64,000 nt of DNA, from assembly GCA_020465985.1 (NCBI GenBank), contig JAANYP010003749.1, positions 135,929 to 199,928 on the forward strand, given 5' to 3'. How positions within the stretch are numbered: the stretch's first letter is position 1; every line of letters starts with the position of its first letter. Position numbers and translations under genes: made by a program. Shown piece by piece: positions 1 through 11,577 of the stretch. This stretch comes from Centrapalus pauciflorus. Lineage: Eukaryota > Streptophyta > Magnoliopsida > Asterales > Asteraceae. The notes under the pieces are model-generated. The model did not search any database. It saw only the letters and a list, made by a program, of their open reading frames with translations, and was not told the origin of the DNA.

Positions 1-285
1 ATGTCGTATGCCTACCAACATAACAGACAAGAATATGTATATCACTTAGATTTTATGGTGCATTATGTGCGAAAGTTTAACACTTAGAGTTTATTAGGTT
101 GTGCTAATTTTCGTCACTTTGAACGTATGACTCTAAGAAATTTAAAATTTTTCGATATTCTCTTTTTTTGGAACTTTTTATGTATTTCTCTCCTTTTTTT
201 GTTTTTCACTTTTAAGTAAAGCAACTAAAAAGATAAACTAAAAATTAAAGATAACTTAAATCAAGAAAATTCTACTAAGGTCAAG
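1..285 (-). other. Copia-A post-pol non-coding region
   Basis: This stretch has no ORF. On the minus strand it follows the pol stop codon. It contains a T-rich run and a block (about 60-150) that is clearly the same as blocks after pol in Copia-C (about 37980-38110) and Copia-D (about 50010-50150), including the core GACGAAAATTAGC. The shared block marks these elements as one lineage and suggests a conserved non-coding function or simply common descent. Confidence 0.7.
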
Positions 286-2613
286 TTACTCTGGATTACG
301 CATGCCATTTAGTTGGACTAACAATTCAAAGTGTGACCTATCAAAAGCTTTTGTGAAAAGATCTGCATTATTGTCTTTCGTTGGAACTTTTACCAGTTTA
401 ATTAAGAGTTTCTCAGCACATTCACGTATAAATTGACGTCTTATGTCTTTGTGCTTAGTCTTACTCTGTTTAAACTGGATTATTTGTTATGGCAATAGTT
501 GACAGATTGTCTATCCTAATGGGAGTATGAGTATAAGTCAAACCGTAATCCCGCCATTGTTGTTGAATCCACAGAACCTGTGAACAGCAACTACCCGCAA
601 CTACATACTCGACCTCGCACGTTGATACGGCTACCGAAGTTTGTTGCTTCCTTTGCCAAGATACTAGTCTCCCTCCAAGGAATTGACAACCTCCAGTCGT
701 TGACTTTCTGTTCAAGCTACACCCTCCATAGTCTGAATCCGTGTAAGCTTCGAATTCCAAATCTCCATCAACATGATACCAAAGTCCCAACTTCGGTTTC
801 GACTTCAGGTATCTCAGAATCCGCTTTACAGTTTTCATATGCATCTCCTTCGAGTTAGCTTGAAACCTGGCAAAAATACACACAACAAACATTATATAAG
901 GTCTAGAAGCAGTTAAATAGATAAGTGACCCTATCATGGCCCGATATAGAGTAGGATCCACAGAAGTGTCACTATCTGTACCCGGTTTGAGATTGTGATT
1001 CACTTGAATTGGAATACTGAAATGCGTCGTAAGCTTTGTTCGTTCCATCTCGAAACATTCTAAAATGTCGTAGACTTACTTCTTCTGATGAATAAACATT
1101 CCCTCCTTTCGTTGTTCAACTTGCAAACCGAGAAAGAAGTTCAGCTCTCCCATAACGCTCATCTCAAACTTCGACTTCATGACGTTTTCAAAATCCTTGC
1201 ACATTTGCTCGTTTGACTACCTGAAGATGATGTCATCCACTTACACTTGTACCAGTATAAAGTTTTCTCCTTTCCTTTTAACGAATAGTGTACCATCAAT
1301 TCTCCCTCTCTCAAACTCATTGTCTAAGAGGTGAGTTGACATGTCTCATACCAAGCCCTTGGCGCCTGATGCAATCCATACAAAGCCTTATCAAGTCGAT
1401 ATACTCTGTCTGGATACTTGGGAATAGTAAACCCTGGCGGTTGCTCGAGATACACCAACTCCTTCACCTTTCCGTACAAGAAGGCACTCTTGATGTCGAG
1501 TTGATATACCTTAAACCCTTTGAAGGACGCGAATGCTAGAAACAGTCGAATAGCCTCAAGCCTCGCCACTGGTGCAAACATTTCGTTGTAGTCTACCCCT
1601 TCTTCCTGGTTGAACCATTTTACCACGAGTCTTGCCTTGTTACGAGTAACTATGCCCCGATCATCCTGTTTGCTTTTAAAGACCCATTTAGTCCCTATAG
1701 CAACTTCTCCTCGAGGCAATAGCTTCAACCCAAGAATTATCTTTCAGAGCCATTTGCACTTTTTTTGGCTCTACTTGTGAAATAAAACATGAGTATAAGC
1801 ACGTGTGAAATGCCTCGGAGTCGTTGATCATCGATAACAACACTGTGTTACTATTCACACTACTCCTAGTTCTCACACCGGCATGTGGATTCCCTATGAT
1901 GTCCTCAATTGGATGATCCTTATTTATTCTCGATGTCTAAATTTCATCAACTTGAAGATTGTCTCCTAAATTTGATCCTATTTCACCTACTGGGGGCATG
2001 ACTTCAGACGGAACAACTTTCTCCTCGCGATGACTATCTTCAGAGGTATAATTACTTGTCTGATTCTCATCCGTAGGTATCTCAGGTTCATGAGTTGCTG
2101 GAGACCCATCTTTTGTTGTAATCTCAGATGTTGATGGAATGCTTGATTTTGGAAAGCTTCTACCCTCGTCATTCAGATTCAGTGATGAGAAGTCATTTTC
2201 CACAGATCCTTCATTTCCACTAAACGGTATGTTAAATGATTCAAACATAGTCATAATCAAATAACCATTCTAGACCATTTTGGGTTTCATGTGAATAACT
2301 TGTTACGTCAATGTTAAACACAATTTCTAACGTACCGTTTGTTTTGTTAAAAACTCTCTTGTTTGGTGAATTAGGAACATAACCTAGGAAGTATCCTTCG
2401 TCTGCCTTTTCACCAAACTTAGGTTGATGTTTTGTTTCCAATAAAGTACACGGTACCCCAAACGGTTCAAAGCCAGTTAAATTTGGTGGTCTTTTATTCA
2501 GAACTTCATAATTAGTGACTACTCCTGTTCCAGTGATATTTCCTCCTTTGTTCCAAGAAAATGACACAAAACATTTATTCCCACCCTTGAAGTCTGTTAT
2601 TAGACTTCTTTCC
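286..2613 (-). pseudogene. pol: Copia-A pol, broken
   Basis: Remnants read on the minus strand, in order. First come a few residues after the protease site (LLTDFKGGNK), then a jump at about 2516 straight to the integrase C-terminal segment (NKRPPNLTGFEPFG) and an acidic linker. Next is the RT block (about 1324-1876, with FAPVARLEAIRLF and YGLHQAPRAWYE), then a frameshifted RT palm, and RNase H to the stop at 286-288. Compared with Copia-D about 0.9 kb is missing, which is the whole GAG-pre-integrase and DDE core. The protease DSG site is also missing. A further deletion of about 60 bp and a frameshift lie near 1710. The product cannot be functional. RT and RH motifs place it with Copia-C and Copia-D. 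Confidence 0.92.
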
Positions 2614-5484
2614 CCAAGCCATGACTGACTTGGTAATACCATTCTCATCCACATACTTGAACTCTTTCAAATACCCATCTCTCTTTTCAGGTGACTTGGG
2701 TCTTTGATTTAGAACCTGTTGTGGTGCTGAGTGATTTATGTTCACTCTTGGCCTTTGGGTTGTCATTTGCGGTGGAGCCCTAGAATAATTTGTATTATTG
2801 TGCATTTCACTGTTGTATCTGTGGGCTCTTCCTGGTGTTTGTTGTCTATTAGGGGTATGTGACCTAACTGGAGTGTAAGTCCTCTTAGGTGTTGTACTCT
2901 TATAGACTGGTTGTGGTCCTGACCTAGATTGACTAGGGACTCTATTTGGTGAATTATTCCTAATAACTTCATTCTGTCTGACCGACACCGATATTTGTTT
3001 AGCAACTACACATGGTGTTGCGTTCAAGTTCTTCTAAGTGTTTTGAGAACTACTTGTACTAGCAATACTAGGTACTGATTTTGAGGCTGGTTGGTCTGGC
3101 TTCCCTACTGTCGGTGTAGAATCTACTTTCTTATAAGGACAGCTACACGCAATGTGACCTTTGTCATGACATCTAAAACAAGACATTTTATCAATAGTCT
3201 TCTTCTAAGTACCCTTTGTCTTAGGTGTCTTACTATTGTCATGTTCTTTTGGTTCAACTACAGTGTTTACAACCTCTTGATGATTATCACTTACTGTTTT
3301 TGCTTCTTCTAGTTTAGTGTCACTAGTAGACTGCACAAACATAACTTTCTTAATATTAGAGGCTGTGGTTGACACCTTAGTTGAATTTACCTTTTCGGGT
3401 TCAGTTATAGTTGCTACCTCGCATCCAACCGTTTCTGTGGTCTTATCGTGAGGTTGAGGCACATACTTGTTGTTGAACGGTGGAGGACTTTCCTGATAAC
3501 CTATGCCAACTGGTTTCTTAGACTGCCTCTGAGCTTCTAAGATTTTTCCTAGCTTTAGGGATGAGTTCCTAAACTTTTCAAGTTTGCTATTGGCCTCTAC
3601 AACCTTAACTCTTGCTTCAGCTAGCTCTACATCCTTAAGGGTGATTTCTTTGGTCAATGATTTTATGTGCTCATACATTAGTTCTATCCTGACACATTGT
3701 TCACTCAATTTATCTGTTAGAACTATGACATCATGAGCATCAGCTTTCATCTTGGCCCTTAAATCCTCTATAATATCTAGAAGACTAGCATTATTAGATT
3801 TTAATGATTGGACTTGAGCTGTTCTGGTGGTATGTGTTTCTAGTACTAGATTTTATCTATCAATTAATGTAGCACATAAAACTCATAAATCATGGAATGT
3901 AGAAAAGTTAAGAGTTACCTTTTTGCGATCTGATTCAACATTAGCCATTTGACCTGCAAACTCTAGAATGATTTCCTCCTCTAACTTTTCCACCAACAAA
4001 AGAATTGAATCTGACTGCCAGGTGTCCTCCTTTTCTTCTTCAGCATTTTCCCGGGTCTCAGTTACCTCAGCCATAAAAGCTCTAGCATTTGACTCCGGAT
4101 GAGTGCTCCAATCATATGTTCCATCTAGCTGTCTGTTGGATGACACATTCGTTAACAAACTAGCGATCACTGCTTGATTCCCTGAACCACTAAAATGCTG
4201 TCTTCCTTGGTTCCGATTCTGATAATTTTCAACCTTTGGTCGTTGACACTTTCTAGCAAAATATCCCAATCCTTGACAATTGTATCATTTCACCTTTGAC
4301 TTGTCAAAGCTAACATTGCTGTTCACACTCAGATTCCTACCCGTTCCTTTCATAAATCTCTTGACCCTTTGCGTCACCATGACCAGTCGCCATTGTAGGT
4401 CCATCTGTTCCAAATCGTCCGGATCTACCTGATCGTAGTCCTATTTCCACAGAGCTGGATCATTTATGTTGCCTTGAACGCAGTTGCCATAAGCTGCAAC
4501 AAACAAAGCTAGAAGATTTAGCTGATCTTCAGCTGATTTTGCGCTCATAGGCATCTTGGTATAGCCTTGAGAAGTAGATGCTGATTGTTGTGGTTTTTCT
4601 TCCCGTTCGGAAAACCCTAAGAATGCTCCATAAAAGAATGCTGTGGCCCCTGACTTCTGTTCACTCGAAGTTGAAGACTTTGACTTCCTGAAGTACATTT
4701 CCGGATCTTGTACTTGATCAAACTCTCTTTCCTTCTTCTGCAACTTTAAGTTATAGGACCTTAGTGTTCCAATGACCTCTTCCAAAGTGAGAGTTTCAAA
4801 TTTGTCTTCATCATGCTTTATCAGCACCGTGTACATCTCCCACTTAGCAGGTAAAGCATCCAGAAGCTTCTCTATCTTTTCGGTTTCTTGATACTCAACA
4901 CTGTGATTATCAAGTTCAGTCAGCAGATGACAGAATCTAGTTATTGTTTCATCCAAGGACTCATTCTTCAGCGCCTTGAAAATGACAAATTCTTGCTTCA
5001 ACATCTCCGTTCTCCCCTTACGTACCCTGGGATTTCCGTCACACCTCTTCTCTAGAGCGTCCCAAAGCAATTTAGAAGTCCTATGATTTCCAAGTGTGTG
5101 TAGAATCTCCTGAGGTAGTTCCATTCTAAATGACGAGAAAGATCTATTCTCAGCCTCATAAATCTTTTTGTCATCATCTTTCCTATTCTGATGCGTCAAA
5201 ACTTTTAATCGACCCTCAAGCTCTTGCATTGGGGGAATGTATCCTTCATCGATGCATATCCACATACGCATGTAGTTAAATCTTGCGATGTCTGCAAACC
5301 TGTCCTTCCACCAGTAGTAGTCGTCTAACTTCATCAGCTTGGGTGGAGAGTTAGTTTTTCCAACTTCGTGGTCCATTTCCAAAAATTTGTACAAACTCGA
5401 CATTCTTTTAAAACTTTTTGGTTTCGAACTAAAACAATTTAATTTTAAACGTGAATTTAAAACAAATCTTTCGAACTTATTCAA
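2614..5484 (-). pseudogene. gag: Copia-A gag, broken
   Basis: Gag, the structural protein of the virus-like particle. The start ATG at 5484 gives MSSLYKFLEMDHEVG, the same start as in Copia-B and similar to Copia-C and Copia-D. The N-terminal UBN2-like Copia gag region runs about 345 residues with WWKDRF, CIDEGYIPP, RTSKLLWDALEKRC and LPAKWEMYT blocks, then hits a TAG at 4441-4443. A second stop replaces the first cysteine of the CCHC knuckle near 4288. Downstream are a leucine- and lysine-rich coiled-coil-like segment (3205-3750), a second knuckle (CFRCHDKGHIACSC, about 3140-3190) and a basic Pro/Ser/Thr-rich tail. The last residues fuse directly to pol through a deletion at about 2612-2616. 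Confidence 0.9.
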
Positions 5485-6065
5485 GTTCGAATAATTTAAA
5501 ATTTAAATTCTTTTTGTAAATTAAATTGGAATTGTTTTAAGTTCGAAGTCAACAAGTTCTAAATCCTGCAAGTTCGAGAAACCCTAAAACTTTCAGACAA
5601 ATTCGAACCAAGTCAAGTTCGAGAAACCCTAAGAACTTCTAACAAGTTTGAATCAAATCAAATGCGAAATCCAACTAAGTTCGAATCTAGGCAAATTCAA
5701 ATCCTCTAACAACTTAGAATCCTCTGACAAGTTCGAAACCCAACTAAGTTCGAAAAACCCTAGAACAAATTCGTGAGCGTATTCAGACAAGTTTGAAGAA
5801 CCCTAATACACCCCTTATATTCGAGCGCCTCAAGTTCGAGAAACGGCCAAAAATTCGATTTTTTTTCAAGATTTCAGATTAAACCAATGTATTTAGGATT
5901 AAAAACACTGATTTCAACTGAAAAGATGAACTAATATGAACTTTTTCCCGTAACCTTGCTTGTAGAACTCTGAAAAACATCGAAAACACGTGATTTATTC
6001 GGTAAAAGCATCAAGAAACCAAAAAATATTCGTTGAAAGGCGAAGAACACGAAGAACACTCGTTA
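5485..6065 (-). repeat. Copia-A leader with AAGTTCGA word array
   Basis: Untranslated leader between primer-binding site and gag ATG. From about 5485 to 5870 it holds about a dozen copies or near copies of AAGTTCGA and variants (for example AAGTTCGAGAAACCCT repeated near 5568, 5614 and 5750). The same word recurs in the LTR of this element. No ORF. Confidence 0.75.
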
Positions 6066-6079
6066 TGGCTCTGATACCT
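6066..6079 (-). other. Copia-A primer-binding site
   Basis: On the minus strand the bases just inside the LTR read AGGTATCAGAGCCA. This matches the complement of initiator tRNA-Met 3' end (TGGTATCAGAGCC) with one change at the first base. It fixes the strand of the element and identifies the 6082-6623 LTR as the 5' LTR. Confidence 0.85.
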
Positions 6080-6081
6080 CT

Positions 6082-6623
6082 TGTAAGGTCACCACGGTCG
6101 ATCTAATCTTGACGAGACACCGTCCAACGAGTGCGGAATCCTCGTTAGTGGCTTAACGGATCGATCACGCACGGAAACCGGAGCCGAACACAATGATAGC
6201 CGATATAACGAACGACCCCACATGGTGTATTGCTCCAAGACAAATTCTCTAAACATTTTCTAGCTCACACATGCACTTGTAAAGCTCTGAAAACGTAAAT
6301 CTTCAAAAGTCAGTTAATAAAACGAAGTAACACCTAATTATACTAATCAAGTTCAAACTTAACTAATTAAGTTCGTTTAGGCCCAAGCCCATGAACATGT
6401 CCAATACCCTACGATCTTAGATTCACTAAGTTCGTCTGGGTTTGGTTAAGTTCGAACCTTAACCTTAGAACTTATCCTTAGAACTTATTCCTAGAACTTA
6501 TTCTAGAACTTATCATACATAATTATGAATTAACACACAACTTGTATTAATAAAGTCTCATCTATTACAAATGACTATCTATTAAATGTCTAGACTGCTA
6601 TCGTCACATAGGGTGTACCAACA
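6082..6623 (-). repeat. Copia-A 5' LTR
   Basis: 542 bp. On the minus strand it begins TGTTGGTACACCC and ends GGTGACCTTACA, the same termini as the LTRs of Copia-C and Copia-D, and is followed by the primer-binding site. It carries AAGTTCG words at about 6340-6500. On the minus strand the start includes TGACGATAGCAGTC, shared with all sister elements. Confidence 0.9.
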
Positions 6624-7898
6624 CTGAACAAAGTGACTCCGCGATGATTGCTGAAGACGAAGTCTGGGTCGGGCTGACAGATAAAGAAGACGAAATGGAA
6701 AAGAAAGATGATACAGATTCAGAGACTGAACTGAGAGAAGATGTAACACTGATGGCTACAGGAGGTTAAGAATACATTAAAGCTAAAGAGGATGATGGAT
6801 CTGATTCGGATACTTCGAAACAGTATGAGAAACATGAGGTTCACTCAAATCCTGACTCAGATAATGATAACACCTGTGAGCTTGAAAATAAGTTAGTTGA
6901 AGTCGCTTATATGCTTAAACATTTTGAAAAGTCATTGAAAGACGAGAAAAAGAATGTCCATTCTTTGGAAAACAAATTGAAACTTGAGCATGCGTTAGTG
7001 TTAGAACTTTCCAAAGATAAGGCATTCGCTTTACAATATGTTTCACTTATGGAAAAAAATTCAATAATCTTCAACTTGAAAATAAGAAACTGAGTAGCAC
7101 TATTACTGACTTAAATGAGAAACTTAAATTAGCTGAACTAAAATCAACTAATTATTTTGTAAAATATAATTCAATCTTTGTTGAAGGAACTAAGCTTTAC
7201 GAGAAAATAAAATCCTTAGAAGATGACTTCTTAAAAAGAGGTCAAACAGATCAAACAATCCACAGAAATCAACCAAAGGACACCAATTTTTATAACTCAA
7301 AAGCTAGTATTGGTTGTGACAATCCTAAATATCTTACGAAAGCAATTCCGTGTTCTCCATCGTTATATGATACATGATATATGAATCTAGGGTTGAAAAT
7401 GGTATATTTAAAAGTTTCTGAGGATGTGGAATCAATAGAAGATCTGAAAAGGTTAAATGAGGACAAAATGCAACTTGATTTGGATTATAACCGTCTTAAT
7501 TAAAGTTATAAAGATCCACCAAAAACATAAGAGTTCATTCAGACATATTCTGATAAAGATCTTTCTCATAATACAATTCTTCCTCAAAAGCCATATATTC
7601 CTAATTCAGTTTTTAAAAAGATAAACTCTGATCTTGAATTGAAAATCAAAACTTTTGAGGAAGAACATGTAAAACTCCAAGCTGTAATTCAAGGTATAGA
7701 ATTAAAACTTGCAAAACACCCTGGACTCAAATCTCAACCTGTTCAGAATACTTCTGCTATTGTAGAAACCGTTAATTCAGAAGAGGAATTTGATAGTTCA
7801 TGAACTCTAAGGTTCATCATTCTAATGAACTTTTTGTCAAGATTGATAAATGTGTTAAACCTCTTAACGCAAACGGGACTGTTAAAACTAATGGAATA
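6624..7898 (+). pseudogene. gag: Relict Copia gag fragment R
   Basis: A piece of coding sequence without its own LTRs. Plus-strand frames give an acidic segment (6640-6780, EDEVWVGLTDKEDE), then a Lys/Glu/Leu-rich stretch with heptad-like spacing (about 6880-7100, HFEKSLKDEKKNVHSLENK) and a related coiled-coil segment near 7620-7800 ending with SEEEFDSS. Stops and frameshifts are frequent, so it is dead. Coiled-coil regions of this kind lie between the knuckle and the C-terminus of long SIRE-type gag proteins. It differs from the gag of A-D and may belong to another lineage, perhaps nearer to Copia-E. It is the remnant into which A and B inserted. Confidence 0.55.
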
Positions 7899-8540
7899 TA
7901 TTGGTACACCTAGTGTGACGATAGCAGTCTAGTTTTTGTAATAGATAGGGCTTTATTAATACAAGTAATGATTATTTGTTCATATTTATGTCTTAAGTTC
8001 ATGATTGTGTATGGTTATCATGTTTGCATGTTAAGTTCATGATTGTTAGATAAGTTCATGAGATATGAACTTATGAGAATAAGTTCATGAGGTATGAACT
8101 TATGATGATAAGTTCATGAGGCATAAACTTATGAGAATAAGTTCATGAGACATGAGGGTACGAACTGATGGGCCATAAGTTCGTACGAACATAGCCTTGA
8201 TAAGTTCGTACGAACTTATCTCAATGGTCTTGATCTTATAAGTTCGTGGGCTTGGGCCATGCACGAACTTAAGGGTTATATCATGAACTTATGTGGGTTA
8301 TTACATTAACACTTGGAAAATAGCTTTCAGATTTGTGTGTGTGAGATACAAGACGAATTCAGAGAGTTTCATAGCATTCAAACGGAGCAATACATCATGT
8401 GGGGTCGATACTTGTTTGGCTAGCATCGTGTTAGGCTCCGTGTTTCCGTGTGATTGATTCCTTAGCGTTAAACGAGGAATTCGCACTCATTTGACGCTGT
8501 CACGCCTTGATAGATCCGTAGAGGGTGGACCTTATATACA
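7899..8540 (+). repeat. Copia-B 5' LTR
   Basis: 642 bp, from TATTGGTACACC to CCTTATATACA, followed at once by the primer-binding site. The first dinucleotide is TA rather than TG, probably a point mutation. Between about 8000 and 8290 it carries many AAGTTCATGA and AAGTTCGTACGAACTT words. The conserved GTGACGATAGCAGTC block lies near the start (about 7914-7928). Confidence 0.87.
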
Positions 8541-8542
8541 AG

Positions 8543-8554
8543 TGGTATCAGAGC
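8543..8554 (+). other. Copia-B primer-binding site
   Basis: TGGTATCAGAGC, a perfect complement to the 3' end of plant initiator tRNA-Met, two bases after the LTR end. Confidence 0.93.
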
Positions 8555-9128
8555 GTATATTTCATTGTTCTTCATGTTCTTCACGATTCGTTGAACATTC
8601 AAAGGTTTCTTGGCGTTTTTACAGATAAATCACGTATCTCAAGGTTTCTACATTCATTTCAACAAGTTTAATTCATCCATAATCATTTTAGTTCATTTAT
8701 TCAGTGGGATTCATTGTTTTTAGCCTTAAAGACGTTGATTTAATCTGAGTTTCTGAAAAAAATCAAATTTTGGACATTTTCACGAACTTGCGGCGCACGA
8801 AGTTACTTGAAAATTATGGCATTAACGAACTTGTCAGATACGCTCCTCCACGAACTTGCGGTGCACGGACTTGTCAGTTTTTAGGGTTCTACGAACTTAA
8901 CTCTAAGTTCGTACGAACTTAATCCTCGGACTTGTCAGATACAAACTTGTCAGGATACGAACTAGGAATTCACGAACTTTGTGTCCACGAACTTAATTTC
9001 AAACGAATTTAATTTAGTAAAAACAAATTTAATTAAATTCGTACGAACCTAATATAAGTCCGTACGAACTTGTTTCAAATTTATTTATAAAATTAATTAA
9101 TTATGTTCGTGAACAAAAATTTTCAAGA
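8555..9128 (+). repeat. Copia-B leader with ACGAACTTG word array
   Basis: Untranslated leader up to the gag ATG at 9129. From about 8780 to 9090 it has more than a dozen copies of ACGAACTT(G/A) or its complement, including the palindromic AAGTTCGTACGAACTT near 8900. No ORF. Confidence 0.75.
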
Positions 9129-11577
9129 ATGTCAAGTCTGCACAAGTTCTTTGAAATGGATCACGAGGTTGGCAAATCCAATTCCCCACCCAAGCTTATG
9201 AAGATTGAGGATTATTATTGGTGGAAGGATAGATTTGTGACTTTGCTCGGTTTAACGATATGCGCATGTGGATATGCATCGATGAAGGGTATGTACTCCA
9301 TAAACAAGAGCTCGAGGGCAGGATGAGAGTTCTTTCCAATCAGCAAACGAAAGATGAGGATAAGAAAATTTATGAAGCTGAAAATCGGGCTCTACAGAGA
9401 GTGATTCTGTTCTTGTTAGGTCTAATTAGAATTCAATAACTTCACTCATTCCCTTTGGAAATTCTGCATACGTTTAAACATCACAGAACCTCTAAAGAAC
9501 TCTGGGAGGCTTTAGAGAAGAGGTATGAGGGAAATCCACGGGTGAGAAAGGGGAGAACTGAATTGTCGAAACAACAGTTTGCCATTTTTAAGAGTCTGAA
9601 TAATGAAAGTTTGGATGAGGTGGTTACAAGGTATTATCATCTTCTGACCGAGCTAGATAATCATAGAGTTGATTATCAAGATATAGAAAAGATTGAAAAA
9701 CTTCTAGATGTGTTACCGCCAAAGTGGGAGATGTACACTGCTTGGGTAAAGCATGATCAAGATAAGTTGGACACTCTCGCTCTTGAAGAAGTTATTGGGA
9801 TACTAAGAGCTTATAACTTCAAGATACAAAAGAAGGAGATGGAATACGATCAGGTACAAGATCCTGAAATGTACTTTGGTAAGTCTAAGCCATCAACTTC
9901 TACTGTACCTAAGTCTAGGGCTACATCGTTCTATTCTAGAGAAGAAGAAGGCATACCTGCAGAAGGAGAAGAATCGATTGGTAGGGCCTTTCTAGGGTTT
10001 TCCAAACCAGATGATCATCCACAAAGCTCAGGATCTGCATCTCAGGGATACACAAAAATTCCTATGAGTGCTAAAACAGTAGAGGAGCTACTAAAGCTTC
10101 TAGCATCGTTTATAGCAGCATACGGAAACTGTATTCAGGGAAAGATCAATGATCAGGCTCTATGGGAGGAAGATTATGATCTGGTAGATCACGATGATTT
10201 GGAGCAGATGGATCTGCAATGGCAACTAGCCATGGTAACACAGTGGGTAAAGAGGTTCATGAAAAGAACTGGAAGAAACCTTAGTGTGAACAATGTAGGT
10301 TTTGATAAGTCGAAAATAAAGTGTTACAACTGTCAGGGGTGGTGACATTTTGCGAGAGAATGTCAGAGGCCAAAGATTGAAAACTATCAGAATCCAGGAC
10401 GACAGAATTCAACCAGTTCAGGGAAACAAGCTTCAGTGGCTGGGTTACTAACAAATGTATATTCTAACAAGCAGTTAGATGGTACTTATGATTGGAATTC
10501 TCATCCGGAGACAAACACTAGAGCTTTTATGGCTGAAGTGACTGAAACTGATAGTGGAGCAGAAGAGGAAAAGGAAGAGGATACCCAGCAGTCCGACACA
10601 TATCCATTGGTACTGTAAAAGTTTTAGCAGCTGACTACTCTGGAGTTTGCAGCTCAGATGGCCAATGTTGAATCGGATCGGAAAAAGGTAACTCCCAACA
10701 TTTCTACTTTCATGATTTTTGTGTTTTATGTATTACTTTAAATGATAAATTGAATTTAGTGCTAGAATCACATTCGACTACGACAGCTCAAATTCAGTCT
10801 TTAACATCTAATGCTAGTCTATTAGACATTAAGGAAGATCTTAGGGCTAAAATGAAAGCTGATGCTCAAGATGTAATAGTTCTGAAAGACAAATTGAGCG
10901 AATAATGTGTCAGGATGGAACTAATTTATGAGCATGTAGAATCACTGACTAAGGAGATCTCCCTTAAATATGTAGAGTTAGCAGAAGCTAGAGTCAAGGT
11001 TGCTTAGGCACATAGTAAAATTGAGAAGTTTAGGAACTCATCCTTGACATTAGGCAAAGTCTTAGATTCGCGAGAACAGTCTAAGACACCAATTGGCCTA
11101 GGATATCAGGATGTGGCTCCACCTTTCAACAACGACTATGTGCCTATCCCTCAGGATGAGACCAAGAAAATGGTTAAATCAGAGGAAGTAAAGGTAACTA
11201 AGTCATCTAAGGTGTCAACAAATGCTTCTCAGGTTAAGAAAACGGTAAAGTTTGTGCAGTCTGGTAGTGTGTCAAAACTAGAAGAAGCTAAAACTGTTAG
11301 TGATAATAAACAAGAGGAGTTGAAAAAGGTTGTTGATACAAACCAACAGGACATTAGTGAGACCCCTAAGTCAAAGAGTGCTTATAAGAAATCTATTGAA
11401 AACATGTCTTGCTTTAAATGTCATGAAAAAGGTCATGTTGCATCAGGTTGTCCCTATAAAAAACCAGAGTCTACACCAATCATAGAGAAACAAGAACAAC
11501 AAACCTTGAAAACATTGCCTAGTAATGCGAGCATGAGTAGTTCTCAAAATTCAGAGAAGAACTCGAATGTGACATCA
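9129..11577 (+). pseudogene. gag: Copia-B gag, 5' part, broken
   Basis: The start ATG at 9129 gives MSSLHKFFEMDHEVG. A frameshift lies near 9236, before DFARFNDMRMWICIDEG. A short replaced stretch at about 9390-9450 destroys the RMALPQEI block. A long clean segment follows (9455-10345, KELWEALEKRYEGNPRVRKG to the CYNC half-knuckle). A TGA at 10346 sits inside the first CCHC knuckle. Further shifts occur before and inside the coiled-coil region (about 10740-11040). The last segment (11044-11577) has the second knuckle CFKCHEKGHVASGC. The reading stops because Gypsy-G is inserted after 11577. Gag would form the particle and bind RNA; this copy cannot. Confidence 0.9.
11573..11577. repeat. Target-site duplication of Gypsy-G (CATCA)
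   Basis: CATCA at 11573-11577 is repeated at 21384-21388, immediately outside the two LTR ends. It is the 5-bp duplication made at integration and defines the element borders. Confidence 0.95.

Larger units (their letters stand above)
1..6623 (-). mobile_element. Copia-A, SIRE-like Ty1/Copia element, 3' part outside window
   Basis: Reading on the minus strand the order is LTR (6623-6082), primer-binding site, leader, gag, protease remnant, integrase C-terminal remnant, reverse transcriptase, RNase H, and a post-pol non-coding stretch that runs off the window at base 1. The order PR-IN-RT-RH defines Ty1/Copia. The element is dead: it has several stops and frameshifts and two large internal deletions. 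It is inserted beside the relict gag fragment that begins at 6624. The far target-site duplication cannot be checked, because the other end is not in the window. Confidence 0.93.
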
